A stretch of DNA of 64,000 nucleotides from Paramylibacter ulvae (GCF_014652655.1 NZ_BMZF01000003.1:62001-126000), one strand, 5' to 3'; shown: positions 9,322 to 18,445, numbered from the stretch's first letter. A program made the numbers and translations. Notes: generated by a model not told the origin, from the letters alone.

Positions 9322-10521
9322 TTAACTGTTATCGTCAAACAGCTGCATATGCGCCATGATCTGCCCGTGATCGGATGCCAGTTTGTTATACGGTGCCTCT
9401 GGATGTGAACCATCGGTCAGGTGATCGTTTAGCACGCTAAAATACTGCATTTCGCCGATACGGGTGTTGTTTTCTGGATTGAAATGCCGTGACATCAAAA
9501 TCTGATCGATGCTTTCGTAAACCCCACCAAATGCGGATGTGTAAACCATATCCCGCATGCTTTTCTGTACGAATAGTTTTTCCGCGCTGACCATGCCAAA
9601 TTTTTCGATTTTCCCACGAATGATTTCGTTTTCTTCGTCGCTATAACGATCGCTGCGATTTTTTGCGTCATGGCGGCGCATCCAAGCGTAGTTCTTGAAT
9701 GGTTTTTCACCTGCGATAATCTCTGAAGAAACCGCGTGTTCGCCATCGTTATAATCGCCCAGAACCATGACGGGATTACCAAGATTCAATTCGTCGATAA
9801 TTAAGCCGCGTAATACGGCAGCCTCTGCCATGCGGCGCACGGTGGCGCGCATCGCACCCATTGCACGGCCAAACGGATCGTAATTCACCAAATCCGCCTC
9901 AGGTGAAAATTCGGCACCTGCGGGTTTCAGATATTCACCGAGTTTAGATTTTAGGTGACAATTGAACACTGTCACAACATGATCACCAACGGGAATTTTC
10001 GCCTTAATGATCGGGCGCGACAAACGAGTTATGTTGAAGTGCCCTGCATCGCCACCACCAAGTTCTGGAAATTCAAATGTCAGGGGCTGATCTAGTTGCT
10101 GCACAATTTCGGGTGTTCCAGCAAATCCACGGCGCGACAGCATCGCCAAACCGGGGCGACGATGGCCCGGTTCGCCATCATGGATGTTGGGGGCAAAGAA
10201 TATGTGTGCAGGATCATAAGCTTGGTAAAGCAGTTTTTTAAAAATCGCCTTGCGATGATATCGTTTTGATTTGTCGGGGATCACATCTGCATTCGCAGCA
10301 ATCCCGCGTGCGTTGGTTTCATTGACCACAGCGGTCAGCGATTCAAGATCGAAAATTTCCTGAAACCCGACGATATCCGCGTTCAGTGTGAAAAGCTGAT
10401 CCGCCAACCAATCTTGTTTCCATGCGTATTCTTCGGGGGTGTAGGATTCAAAACGGTAATATTCGTGATCCGCACCAATCAGGTTTTTGACGTTGAAACT
10501 GGCGATGGTAAATTGGGTCAT
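9322..10521 (-). CDS. Endonuclease/exonuclease/phosphatase (EEP) family protein
   Basis: A 399-residue cytoplasmic protein of the DNase I / EEP fold, metal-dependent phosphoesterases. Visible signatures are an N-terminal IASFNVKNL, a DIVGFQEIF metal-binding Glu segment, VFNCHLKSK, VMVLGDYNDGEH with the catalytic Asp-Asn pair, and a C-terminal ASDHG. Homologues act on DNA, phospholipids or inositol phosphates, and I cannot choose between them. It is the last gene of a tightly packed leftward run and overlaps the dehydratase stop as ATGA (10518-10521), so it is translationally coupled. Confidence 0.85.
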   Translation of the reverse strand: MTQFTIASFNVKNLIGADHEYYRFESYTPEEYAWKQDWLADQLFTLNADIVGFQEIFDLESLTAVVNETNARGIAANADVIPDKSKRYHRKAIFKKLLYQAYDPAHIFFAPNIHDGEPGHRRPGLAMLSRRGFAGTPEIVQQLDQPLTFEFPELGGGDAGHFNITRLSRPIIKAKIPVGDHVVTVFNCHLKSKLGEYLKPAGAEFSPEADLVNYDPFGRAMGAMRATVRRMAEAAVLRGLIIDELNLGNPVMVLGDYNDGEHAVSSEIIAGEKPFKNYAWMRRHDAKNRSDRYSDEENEIIRGKIEKFGMVSAEKLFVQKSMRDMVYTSAFGGVYESIDQILMSRHFNPENNTRIGEMQYFSVLNDHLTDGSHPEAPYNKLASDHGQIMAHMQLFDDNS

Positions 10522-11501
10522 GATTTGGTTCCAAACTTTTGCAGGGCTTGTATGAAAACGCTAGTGTCCACATTGCCACCTGTGGCAACTGCGATGACAT
10601 TTTCGCTGTTCAATTCATTGCCGTGGAATAATGCAGCGGCCAATGCTGCAGCGCCCCCGGGTTCTATCACAATGCGCAAACGTTCATAGGCAAGTGCTAC
10701 GGCGTGCAGGCATTCATCTTCGCTTACAACCAATCCCGCGCCGCACAGTTTTTGCATGATCGGGAATGTGATTTCACCAGGGGATGGCGTGATGATAGCA
10801 TCACAAATTGATCCAGATTTACGAGCATTGGTTTCGATTTTTCCAGATGCAAGCGATCGCGCAACGTCGTCAAATTCAGCGGGTTCGCATGTGCGAGCTG
10901 TGAAATTGGGCGCACTGTTTTGTAACGCCAATGCAATCCCCGCTGTTAAACCACCTCCGCCGCAACACACCAAAACCTCGCCCTGTTCAATCCCTTGTTC
11001 GCCAGCCTGTTGGGCGATTTCCAATCCTACCGTACCTTGCCCAGCGATCACTTGGTCATTGTCATAGGGTTTGATCAGGGTCATTTTCCCATCTTGGTTC
11101 ACCTGCGTTGCAACATCATCGCGGTTTTGGTTTTCGCGATCAAATAAAACCACTTCTGCGCCCAATGCGCGAGTGTTCTCGATTTTGATTTTGGGTGCAT
11201 CACTTGGCATCACGATCACCGCTTTGGCGTTATGACGCGCGGCTGCAAGCGCAACACCTTGGGCGTGGTTGCCCGATGAAAACGCGATCACACCATTGGC
11301 GCGTTGTTTATCGTTTAGTGCGGACACCGCCGACCAGCCACCGCGAAATTTGAACGAACCCGTGTGTTGTAGGCATTCTGCTTTAACCCAGATATTGCGC
11401 CCTGCAATGTCGTTCAAAAATGGAGACAATAACAATGGGGTTACGCGTGCGTGACCTGCCAAACGCGACTGCGCGGCGCGGATCATATCGATGTTGCTCA
11501 T
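10518..11501 (-). CDS. PLP-dependent threonine/serine dehydratase-like protein
   Basis: A 327-residue fold-type II PLP enzyme related to threonine ammonia-lyase and serine racemase. The Schiff-base lysine is Lys51 in TGSFKFRGG. The phosphate-binding glycine loop is CCGGGGLTAG, and SSGNHAQG precedes it as the substrate loop. There is no C-terminal ACT regulatory domain, so this is the short catabolic form rather than biosynthetic IlvA. It overlaps both neighbours by four bases (alpha/beta hydrolase upstream, EEP protein downstream). The substrate could be threonine, serine or another hydroxy amino acid. Confidence 0.85.
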   Translation of the reverse strand: MSNIDMIRAAQSRLAGHARVTPLLLSPFLNDIAGRNIWVKAECLQHTGSFKFRGGWSAVSALNDKQRANGVIAFSSGNHAQGVALAAARHNAKAVIVMPSDAPKIKIENTRALGAEVVLFDRENQNRDDVATQVNQDGKMTLIKPYDNDQVIAGQGTVGLEIAQQAGEQGIEQGEVLVCCGGGGLTAGIALALQNSAPNFTARTCEPAEFDDVARSLASGKIETNARKSGSICDAIITPSPGEITFPIMQKLCGAGLVVSEDECLHAVALAYERLRIVIEPGGAAALAAALFHGNELNSENVIAVATGGNVDTSVFIQALQKFGTKS

Positions 11502-12322
11502 GAAATGGCCTTTATGAATTTGTTGATCACATCCAAGGATTCGGGTTCATCTAAATAGGGAATATGCGCTCGTTTTTTCGCCTCGGCACAAATCATATCT
11601 GGTCGTCTTTTTTGCATTTCTGTGACGGTATCACGCGACAATAGATCGGAGTTTTCGCCACGGATCAGCGCAATAGGTTTGCCCGCGAGCTCATCAAAAA
11701 ACGGCCACATATCGGGGGCGACGCTGTGATCGGCAGCCTCGATTGCGTCGCGCAATTTGGGATCATATCGCAGACGCAGCCCATCGTCGCGCTGTTCCCA
11801 GCGGTTGCGCACCTCTTGCTGCCATCTGGCGGCGGGAACATCCACGAAACCAGTTGTTATTTTGGGCAACGCGGCGGCGGCTTCGTCGTAGGTTTTGAAT
11901 TTTGGGCGGCGTCCCAAAAATCCCATGATGGCGGATAATCCGTCTGGTTCCAACACAGGGCCAATATCGTTCATTAACACCCCGCGCAAACGTTCGGGTG
12001 CGGCGGCGGCCAACCCCATGCCGATCAATCCACCGCGTGACGTTCCGATAATGCCAACACTATCAAGACCCAGATGATCCAACAGTTCCACCGCATCTTG
12101 GCCCTCGCGCACAATGGAATAATTTTCGAAATTTGAATCGAAATCCGATTGCCCACGCCCACGATAATCCATCGCAATCAGACGCGCGTTTTGAATATGG
12201 GGTGTCATGTAATCAAAATCGGTACTGTTGCGCGTCAACCCAGACAGGCAGAGGATGGGAACGCCAGAACCCTGATCGCGATACGCGATTTTTAGACCGT
12301 CAGAGGTTGTGAAGAACATCAT
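11498..12322 (-). CDS. Alpha/beta hydrolase
   Basis: A 274-residue alpha/beta-hydrolase. The nucleophile elbow is GTSRG (93-97) with Ser95. An early CLSGLTRNSTDF segment supplies the oxyanion region, MDYRGRGQSD follows, and a late His in KKRAHIPYLDEPE (about 256) completes a likely triad with an upstream Asp. The C-terminal end is of usual length. Ester, lactone or other hydrolysis cannot be distinguished. It sits in the middle of a chain of four-base overlaps between the HAD-type gene and the dehydratase, which argues for co-translation. Confidence 0.85.
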   Translation of the reverse strand: MMFFTTSDGLKIAYRDQGSGVPILCLSGLTRNSTDFDYMTPHIQNARLIAMDYRGRGQSDFDSNFENYSIVREGQDAVELLDHLGLDSVGIIGTSRGGLIGMGLAAAAPERLRGVLMNDIGPVLEPDGLSAIMGFLGRRPKFKTYDEAAAALPKITTGFVDVPAARWQQEVRNRWEQRDDGLRLRYDPKLRDAIEAADHSVAPDMWPFFDELAGKPIALIRGENSDLLSRDTVTEMQKRRPDMICAEAKKRAHIPYLDEPESLDVINKFIKAIS

Positions 12323-13008
12323 GAAAGCTGGCCAAATATTTTTGGAATATCGGTCAGATCCGACAGGATAAATTTTGGTCCGTGAGGCAGGCGATCAACG
12401 GGTTCGCCTGCGCGATTGACCCATGTGGTTTGAAACCCAAATCCAGATGCCCCTGCCACATCCCAGCCGTTCGATGATATGAACAACACGTTTTCAGGTT
12501 TACAGCCAAAGCGATCACAAACCAATTGGTAAACGGATGCATCGGGTTTGAAAACGCCAACGTCCTCGACACTAATCACGGCATCGAGCACATCAGACAG
12601 ATTTGCAGATTTAACCGCACCACCAAGCATATCAGGCGACCCGTTTGATAAAATTGCGGTTTGCGTACCGGCAGATTTAAGCGCCGATAACATTTCTGGA
12701 ACCTCACCGTAAGCATCAAGTTCCCAGTACAAATCCAACAAGCGTTGACGCAGCGCATCGTCGCCGTTCAGGTCACTGTTTTCCAGTGCGAAATCAAGCC
12801 CGTCTTGGGTCACTTGCCAAAAATCACAGTGTTTTTTTGTGATCGCACGTAGCCATGTATATTGCAGTTGTTTTAGTCGCCAATCATTTGCGACCGTTGG
12901 CCAGATGTCTTTTAGTTTGCTGAAACTTGGTTCCGTCGCAGCCTTTCGCGCAGCGGCGGCAACATCGAAAAGCGTGCCATAAGCATCGAAAACGCAAACT
13001 TTGATCAT
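12319..13008 (-). CDS. HAD-superfamily hydrolase, (S)-2-haloacid dehalogenase type II-like
   Basis: A 229-residue HAD enzyme with the type II haloacid dehalogenase pattern. Motif I is FDAYGTLFDV with nucleophile Asp8, motif II is ILSNGSPDML, and motif III with the last acidic residues is FISSNGWDVAGASGFG. The alpha-helical cap lies between motifs I and II. Family members convert 2-haloacids to 2-hydroxyacids, though many annotated members act on other substrates. AGGAG lies seven bases before ATG 13008. That Shine-Dalgarno lies in the 3' arm of a small hairpin (13015-13031). It follows the M50 protease gene by 67 bases. Confidence 0.88.
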   Translation of the reverse strand: MIKVCVFDAYGTLFDVAAAARKAATEPSFSKLKDIWPTVANDWRLKQLQYTWLRAITKKHCDFWQVTQDGLDFALENSDLNGDDALRQRLLDLYWELDAYGEVPEMLSALKSAGTQTAILSNGSPDMLGGAVKSANLSDVLDAVISVEDVGVFKPDASVYQLVCDRFGCKPENVLFISSNGWDVAGASGFGFQTTWVNRAGEPVDRLPHGPKFILSDLTDIPKIFGQLS

Positions 13009-13075
13009 CTGAAAACTCCTTTATTCGGAGTAGAAAGGTTTTTATTCACAGGGTCAAACGTCTTGGCCGCAAATT

Positions 13076-13852
13076 TTATAACCAATTCGCGAGGAAGCTG
13101 AATCCAGCGAATAAGAAAAACACGGCGGTGAAAATATAGGCCGTCAATGCCACCAGCGCGTGTGATTTGCGCATAGGGCTTACAACAACGTAATTCACAG
13201 GTTGTAACGCAGATGGCAAAGTTATCAACGCAAACCCAAGAAGCAAATATGCACGTAGATAAAGCGCGATTGCCGCCAATGCGATGCTCATGGTGATGGT
13301 GATCGCATTGGCATATTTCGGTGCCAATTCGAGTGCCAAAATACGTGTGCAGCGCCCACCATCCAATGGCCACAGCGGGAGCAAGTTGAAAAAATTCAAT
13401 GCCCCGCTAAAGCTTGCAAATACCCACAAAAAGTATCCAGCGGGTGGGTAGATTTGATAGGCATAGGGGCTAGTGAATAACGCAAGCAACGTTGGTGCAA
13501 TGCAAATCGCAGGCCCCATCAACGAAATATAAAAATCTTTTAATGGGCTGTCGGGCAGGCGGTTGGATATCGCAACCCCGCCCATCAATGGGACAAGGCG
13601 AAACCGGGCATCATCATGCCCCGCCACGCGGTAGGCCGCGACATGACCAAACTCGTGGATAATCACGGTAACGATCAGCGCCGCCCCTGCATACGCCCCG
13701 ATGAAATACACGGCGGCGGCCACCGCAAGCGCGCCCATGATCAAGGCATCTGGTGATGCCTCGAACGCCATTGCACGGTTGCCAGCGGTCCAGCCCCCGC
13801 GCAATATCAAAAAGGTGATGAAACAAACGCCAAGCGCGATGACAATTTCCAT
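13076..13852 (-). CDS. M50-family intramembrane metalloprotease (site-2 protease type)
   Basis: A 258-residue polytopic membrane protein with the two site-2-protease signatures: HEFGH at 66-70 in a hydrophobic helix and NLLPLWPLDGG at 156-166, whose Asp164 would be the third zinc ligand. Several other hydrophobic stretches surround these. There is no PDZ or CBS domain, so it is a compact member. These proteases cut transmembrane segments and often release regulators. It starts 25 bases after the fabI stop, with GGAA four bases before ATG 13852, and may be read through from the fatty-acid operon. Its target is unknown. Confidence 0.88.
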   Translation of the reverse strand: MEIVIALGVCFITFLILRGGWTAGNRAMAFEASPDALIMGALAVAAAVYFIGAYAGAALIVTVIIHEFGHVAAYRVAGHDDARFRLVPLMGGVAISNRLPDSPLKDFYISLMGPAICIAPTLLALFTSPYAYQIYPPAGYFLWVFASFSGALNFFNLLPLWPLDGGRCTRILALELAPKYANAITITMSIALAAIALYLRAYLLLGFALITLPSALQPVNYVVVSPMRKSHALVALTAYIFTAVFFLFAGFSFLANWL

Positions 13853-13877
13853 GCAATTCCAAACTTGGCGTTATGCT

Positions 13878-14666
13878 TTATAAATTTTCTGGCTGTGCCA
13901 TGCCAAGCACGTGATAACCACCATCGACACAGATGATTTCACCCGTGGTGCATTCACCATAATCAGACGCCAAATATACCGCAGTACCACCAACAGATTC
14001 CAATGTTGCATTGGCGCGAAGGGGCGAATTCGCCTCTGTTGTACGGAATGTTTTGCGTGCTCCACCAATGGCGGCACCTGCAAGGGTGCGCATGGGGCCT
14101 GGGCTGATTGCGTTGACGCGAATGCCTTCTGGACCCAGATCATTGGCTAGATAACGCACGGCTGATTCCAACGCGGCCTTGGCCACACCCATGACGTTGT
14201 AAAACGGCGTGACGCGGTTTGAACCTTGATAGGTGAGGGTCAAAATCGTGCCGCCATCTGTCATCAATGGGCGTGCACGACGCGCAACCTCGATCAAGGA
14301 ATAACAGGAAATATCCAACGAGTTTTTGAAGTTGGCGCGGGTGGTATCAGAAATACGCCCCGTCAATTCATTCTTGTCGGAGTAGGCAATGGCGTGCACC
14401 AGAAAATCAATCTTGCCCCATTCTTTTTCAAGGGTGGCGAACAGATTATCAAGTGACGCATCATCTTGCACATCGGCTTCTATCACGAGGTTTGAGCCAA
14501 GGCTTTCGGCCAATGGTTTCACGCGTTTGCCAAAACCATCCCCTTGATAAGTAAAGGCAAGTTCGCCACCTTGCGCCGCCATTTCGCGGGCAATACCCCA
14601 AGCGATTGATTTGTCATTGGCAACGCCCATGATCAAACCGCGTTTTCCCTGCATTAATCCTGTCAT
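13878..14666 (-). CDS. fabI: Enoyl-ACP reductase (NADH), FabI
   Basis: FabI-type short-chain dehydrogenase that reduces trans-2-enoyl-ACP in the last step of each elongation cycle of fatty-acid synthesis. It has the atypical FabI cofactor motif GVANDKSIAWGIA, HAIAYSDK, and an active-site TYQGSNRVTPFYNVMGVAK with the Tyr-x6-Lys pair. The start is ATG 14666 (262 residues), with AAAGG eight bases upstream and only four bases after the fabB stop. The longer frame to 14723 overlaps fabB and lacks support. It is third in the fabA-fabB-fabI operon. Confidence 0.96.
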   Translation of the reverse strand: MTGLMQGKRGLIMGVANDKSIAWGIAREMAAQGGELAFTYQGDGFGKRVKPLAESLGSNLVIEADVQDDASLDNLFATLEKEWGKIDFLVHAIAYSDKNELTGRISDTTRANFKNSLDISCYSLIEVARRARPLMTDGGTILTLTYQGSNRVTPFYNVMGVAKAALESAVRYLANDLGPEGIRVNAISPGPMRTLAGAAIGGARKTFRTTEANSPLRANATLESVGGTAVYLASDYGECTTGEIICVDGGYHVLGMAQPENL

Positions 14667-14670
14667 AAGA

Positions 14671-15900
14671 TTAGCCTTTATATTTGCTGAGCAGCATCGA
14701 ACCATTCGTGCCGCCAAAACCAAAACTATTGGTCATTAATGTGTCTAATCCTGCGTTTTCCACCAATGATGTGGCGATTTCAGCGGGGTCGAGCGCGGGG
14801 TCAAGGTTTTCCACGTTGATTGATGGGGCGATAAAGTCATCCTGTAGCATCAACAAACAAAAGATTGCCTCTTGTGCGCCTGTGGCACCTTGGCTGTGAC
14901 CTGTCATGGATTTGGTGGAGCTGACAGGTGGCGTTGATCCTTTGCCGAACACACGACGCACGGCTTCGATTTCACCAACATCGCCAACGGGTGTCGATGT
15001 GCCATGGGCGTTGATATAGCTAACTTTGCGACCCTCTGGCAGGGTTTCAAGCGCCAAGCGCATCGCGCGTTCGCCACCTTCACCAGATGGGGCGACCATA
15101 TCGTGCCCATCTGATGTCGCGGCAAAACCCGTGACCTCTGCATAGATTTTTGCACCGCGCGCAAGGGCGTGATCCAAATCTTCCAAGACAACCATGCCAC
15201 CGCCGCCTGCGATCACAAACCCATCGCGATCAGCGTCAAAAGCGCGGGATGCTTTGGATGGGTCGTCGTTGTATTTTGATGACATCGCGCCCATTGCATC
15301 GAACAGGCATGACAGCGTCCAATCCAGTTCTTCGCCGCCACCTGCGAACATTACATCCTGTTTGCCCATCATGATTTGTTCGGTTGCAACGCCGATACAA
15401 TGCAATGATGTGGAACAGGCAGAGGTGATCGAATAATTGATGCCCTTAATTTTAAACGCGGTGGACAGGTTTGCCGAAATGGTTGATCCCATACATTTGG
15501 GAACCGCAAACGGTCCGATGCGTTTGGGCGCACCTTTTTCCAGCACAGTTTGATGTGCCGCGAACATCGCAGATGTTGATGGACCACCAGAACCCGCAAT
15601 CAAACCTGTGCGCAGATTGGATACCAATTCTTCGCCAAGTCCTGCATCGGCAATCGCTTGTTGCATCGCGATATGGGCATATGCCGCACCTGGTCCCATG
15701 AAACGTAATGTGCGTTTATCCACGTGTTCAGCGACATCAATATCGGGTTTCCCGTGAACCTGTGAGCGAAACCCACGTTCAGTATATTCAGGGGCGGCCA
15801 CGATGCCAGATTTGCCAGCCTTAAGGGCGGCGGTCACTTCGGATGCGGAATTTCCGATAGACGAAACGATCCCGAGACCGGTTACAACAACTCGACGCAT
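14671..15900 (-). CDS. fabB: 3-oxoacyl-ACP synthase I, FabB
   Basis: Beta-ketoacyl-ACP synthase I (409 residues), which condenses acyl-ACP with malonyl-ACP and, together with FabA, channels the cis-3 intermediate into unsaturated fatty acids. The Cys-His-His triad is visible: Cys162 in SACSTS, His299 in [11 protein letters not shown] and His335 in [10 protein letters not shown] with Lys330. The C-terminal GFGGTNGSM is also present. AGGAG precedes ATG 15900. It lies 25 bases after fabA and 4 bases before fabI, so it is co-transcribed with both. Confidence 0.97.
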   Translation of the reverse strand: MRRVVVTGLGIVSSIGNSASEVTAALKAGKSGIVAAPEYTERGFRSQVHGKPDIDVAEHVDKRTLRFMGPGAAYAHIAMQQAIADAGLGEELVSNLRTGLIAGSGGPSTSAMFAAHQTVLEKGAPKRIGPFAVPKCMGSTISANLSTAFKIKGINYSITSACSTSLHCIGVATEQIMMGKQDVMFAGGGEELDWTLSCLFDAMGAMSSKYNDDPSKASRAFDADRDGFVIAGGGGMVVLEDLDHALARGAKIYAEVTGFAATSDGHDMVAPSGEGGERAMRLALETLPEGRKVSYINAHGTSTPVGDVGEIEAVRRVFGKGSTPPVSSTKSMTGHSQGATGAQEAIFCLLMLQDDFIAPSINVENLDPALDPAEIATSLVENAGLDTLMTNSFGFGGTNGSMLLSKYKG

Positions 15901-15925
15901 ATGCGCTCTCCTTCGTATTGGAAGA

Positions 15926-16432
15926 TTATTCGGCAGCGAGGCCGACTTTCATATCGCTTACTTGGTAAATCAATTCACCATCGGCCTCGACACGGCCATT
16001 CGCAACGCCAACTTTGATTTTGCGATCAATGACGCGAGTGAAATCAACGTGATATGTCAGCATTTTACGATCAGGTTTCACCATGCCAGTGAGTTTGACT
16101 TCGCCAACGCCAAGCGCCATGCCTTTGCCCAACATACCGCGCCAGCCTAGGTTAAACCCAGTAAGCTGCCATAAACCATCAAGACCAAGACAACCGGGCA
16201 TAATGGGGTTTCCAGGGAAATGGCATTCGAAAAACCAAAGATCGGGTTTGATGTCAAATTCGGCAACAACATGACCTTTGCCAAATTCACCACCATCAGC
16301 GGAAATATCTGTGATGCGATCCATCATCAACATGGGCGGTGCGGGCAATTGTGCATTCCCTGGGCCAAACATTTCGCCGCGTGCACATTTCAAGAGATCC
16401 TCATAGCCAAAGCTGGTTGGTCTGTCGGTCAT
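15926..16432 (-). CDS. fabA: 3-hydroxydecanoyl-ACP dehydratase/isomerase, FabA
   Basis: Dehydratase and trans-2/cis-3 isomerase of the anaerobic unsaturated fatty-acid route. At 168 residues it has normal length. The active site is [17 protein letters not shown] with His71 and Asp85, the arrangement that marks FabA rather than FabZ. It is the first gene of the fabA-fabB-fabI operon and is divergent from irr, with a 158-base shared upstream region that carries a perfect 6-bp inverted repeat (16532-16552). Confidence 0.97.
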   Translation of the reverse strand: MTDRPTSFGYEDLLKCARGEMFGPGNAQLPAPPMLMMDRITDISADGGEFGKGHVVAEFDIKPDLWFFECHFPGNPIMPGCLGLDGLWQLTGFNLGWRGMLGKGMALGVGEVKLTGMVKPDRKMLTYHVDFTRVIDRKIKVGVANGRVEADGELIYQVSDMKVGLAAE

Positions 16433-16531
16433 TTTCGCCTGTTCCTTATCGTGTTTTTGTTATGCTATTCCTATCATTGGATGATTGATGCTTGCAATAG
16501 TGGGTTGAAAACAGCGGCGATGGAAAAGAAT

Positions 16532-16552
16532 TTGAATTTCCTTGCGATTCAA
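16532..16552. promoter_or_regulatory. Possible operator: inverted repeat in the fabA/irr intergenic region
   Basis: TTGAAT (16532-16537) and ATTCAA (16547-16552) form a perfect 6-bp inverted repeat separated by 9 bases. It lies 39 bases before the irr start and 100 bases before the fabA start, so a bound protein could act on either promoter. It does not clearly match the Irr iron-control element as I know it. The call rests only on symmetry and position. Confidence 0.35.
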
Positions 16553-16590
16553 GCCATATATAGATGTGCAACTTGCGGAAATGTAATGAC

Positions 16591-17007
16591 ATGACAACGG
16601 CAGCGGAACAACGCAGTTTAGAATGGTTGAAAAGTGCAGACGTGCGCCCGACACGCCAAAGGCTTGCTTTGGCTCAATTGCTGGTGGGCGACGGAGAGAA
16701 CCGTCATGTCTGTGCAGAAAGCCTCCACGAGGCAGCACAGCTTGGGGAATCTTCGGTTTCCTTGGCAACGGTTTATAACACGCTGCGCGTTTTTTGTGAT
16801 GCGGGCTTGATGAATGAAATTACCGTTGATGGCCACAAGTCATATTTTGATACGCGCACGGATGAACACCCACATTACTATTGGGAAAATTCGTCCAAGG
16901 TGACGGATGCCCCCAAAGATGCGGTTAAATTTGTCAGCTTACCAAAGGCGCCCGATGGCACCGAGGTTGCCCGCATTGATGTGGTTATTCGCCTGCGCGA
17001 AAAATAG
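16591..17007 (+). CDS. irr: Fur-family iron-response regulator Irr
   Basis: A 138-residue Fur-superfamily regulator of the Irr branch, which in alphaproteobacteria represses or activates iron and heme genes in response to heme status. It has a winged-helix domain (VRPTRQRLALAQLL, SLATVYNTLRVFCDAGL) and the histidine cluster HPHYYWE, in place of the longer His run of true Fur, and lacks C-terminal CxxC zinc pairs. The start is ATG 16591; GGAA lies about ten bases upstream. Its position opposite fabA is the arrangement I know from Rhodobacterales. It converges with the glycosyltransferase-like gene. Confidence 0.92.
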   Translation: MTTAAEQRSLEWLKSADVRPTRQRLALAQLLVGDGENRHVCAESLHEAAQLGESSVSLATVYNTLRVFCDAGLMNEITVDGHKSYFDTRTDEHPHYYWENSSKVTDAPKDAVKFVSLPKAPDGTEVARIDVVIRLREK

Positions 17008-17016
17008 ACGCCGTTG

Positions 17017-17856
17017 TTAAAACCACTGACCAGGTTCCATAAAACCCAGTTCCATCAATTGGTGTGATGATTTTTCGAATGGTGCGCTGCATGACCATGA
17101 CAGCTTTTGAAACATGCGTTTGTCATGGGTATTGAGGTGCAGGAATTTGGTCGCGCGAAATGACGCGATCACAATTGTTGGGCTGTTGTGCCACGGTGCG
17201 CCAATTGTTCCAAACTCGGGCAGATTGCCATCCAGATTTTCATCTAATTGTAAACCAGTGACGGCTTTGAACAGATTTGTGCGATCAATGCGACGCCGAT
17301 GCGGCGGGAAAAATTCCTCTAATCTCCAACGAAGCCCACCATAGGTTTCAACGTATCGCATTGGGGTTTGGTCTTGGTCGTCGCGATAATTTGCAAAATA
17401 ACCAGATTTATCAAACAGCCAGTTTTCATCGTCATAACCACAGGTTTTTGGCGTGTTTTCTTCTGTGTAAAGATCAACAATCGTGCCAGCCATGCTAATT
17501 CTATTTTCTTCGTCAGCAAAACAAAGCAGATCGATGATGCTGCGCGTTTCACAAAACGGGAAATATATAAACTCACCGTTGAAACAGTGGAAAATCCATT
17601 GATTTGGAAATGCCTTTATCACCAAATTCAAAAACGTTGACACAGCGTTTGTTCGATCTGGGTCGTGATCGAAAACATGAATATCATCGGCGGGTTCCAA
17701 CCGCCGTGTCGACAGCAATGTGCCCACCACAAAAATATTCGCAAAACCAACTTTGCGCAGATGTGCAACCGTATCGACAAGGCCAATATCATCTTCGGCA
17801 AAGATAATGCCAATCGGGCCAGGTTGTAATCGTATGTTCGCCAATGCTACTTTCAT
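17017..17856 (-). CDS. Glycosyltransferase-like conserved protein (uncertain)
   Basis: A 279-residue cytoplasmic protein, probably of a glycosyltransferase-like family found in Rhodobacterales. An N-terminal half with FAEDD and alternating strands suggests a nucleotide-sugar fold. The middle holds FHCFNGEFIYFPFCETRS, where the acidic residue could stand in for a DxD-like site, and the C-terminal half has YGGLRWRLEEF and HRRRIDRTNLF. No signal peptide is seen. The ATG at 17856 begins the recognisable MKVALANIRLQPG start; the frame is open to 17958 but the extension is basic and unlike a domain. The enzymatic role is inferred weakly. Confidence 0.55.
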   Translation of the reverse strand: MKVALANIRLQPGPIGIIFAEDDIGLVDTVAHLRKVGFANIFVVGTLLSTRRLEPADDIHVFDHDPDRTNAVSTFLNLVIKAFPNQWIFHCFNGEFIYFPFCETRSIIDLLCFADEENRISMAGTIVDLYTEENTPKTCGYDDENWLFDKSGYFANYRDDQDQTPMRYVETYGGLRWRLEEFFPPHRRRIDRTNLFKAVTGLQLDENLDGNLPEFGTIGAPWHNSPTIVIASFRATKFLHLNTHDKRMFQKLSWSCSAPFEKSSHQLMELGFMEPGQWF

Positions 17857-18007
17857 GATGCATTCTTTAGAGCGTTTGGCGATTGAATAAAACCGTCTCT
17901 TTTGGAAATGATTTGACCGCAAACAATTGAAAAATTGAATTCGGCGAACTTGAAACATCCAAAATACGTCTTAACTAATCTGTATTAATGTTTCGGGGAG
18001 TGTGATT

Positions 18008-18445
18008 GTGAAAGTTGAATTTTTTAACACAAATGAAGAAGAAATTTCAGTATCAGACACTTCCGATCTGGTCGCACAAACGGCACAGATCGTTTCGTCG
18101 TTTTTGAATTCAAGCAAGGTCGCCGCGGATGAATTGCCCTGCCTAATTCGTTCAGTGCACCAAACCTTGGAACAATTGGCACAAAGCGACGCAAACGATC
18201 GCGAAACGCAACCTCCCGCCGTTGCAATCGAGGATTCGGTAACACCTGATCACATTATCTGCCTTGAAGACGGCAAGCCGTTTAAGATGCTGAAAAAACA
18301 TCTGATGGCGGTTTATGGAATGACGCCACAACAATACCGTTCAAAATGGCAGTTGGCGCATGATTACCCCATGGTTGCGCCAAACTATGCGATGAAACGC
18401 CAAGAATTGGCCAAGAAAAGCGGCTTGGGGCGTAAACGTACCTAA
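18008..18445 (+). CDS. Ros/MucR-family transcriptional regulator
   Basis: A 145-residue regulator of the Ros/MucR family, alphaproteobacterial DNA-binding proteins that control exopolysaccharide, motility and cell-cycle genes and bind AT-rich sites. The C-terminal half contains CLEDGKPFKMLKKHL, VYGMTPQQYRSKW and DYPMVAPNYA, ending in GLGRKR. The second zinc Cys of Ros is Asp here (CLED) and the second His of the usual THYGMTP segment is Val, so the zinc site is degenerate. GTG 18008 has GGGGAG seven bases upstream; the GTG at 18002 is too close to it. The upstream region is AT-rich, consistent with autoregulation. Confidence 0.9.
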   Translation: MKVEFFNTNEEEISVSDTSDLVAQTAQIVSSFLNSSKVAADELPCLIRSVHQTLEQLAQSDANDRETQPPAVAIEDSVTPDHIICLEDGKPFKMLKKHLMAVYGMTPQQYRSKWQLAHDYPMVAPNYAMKRQELAKKSGLGRKRT

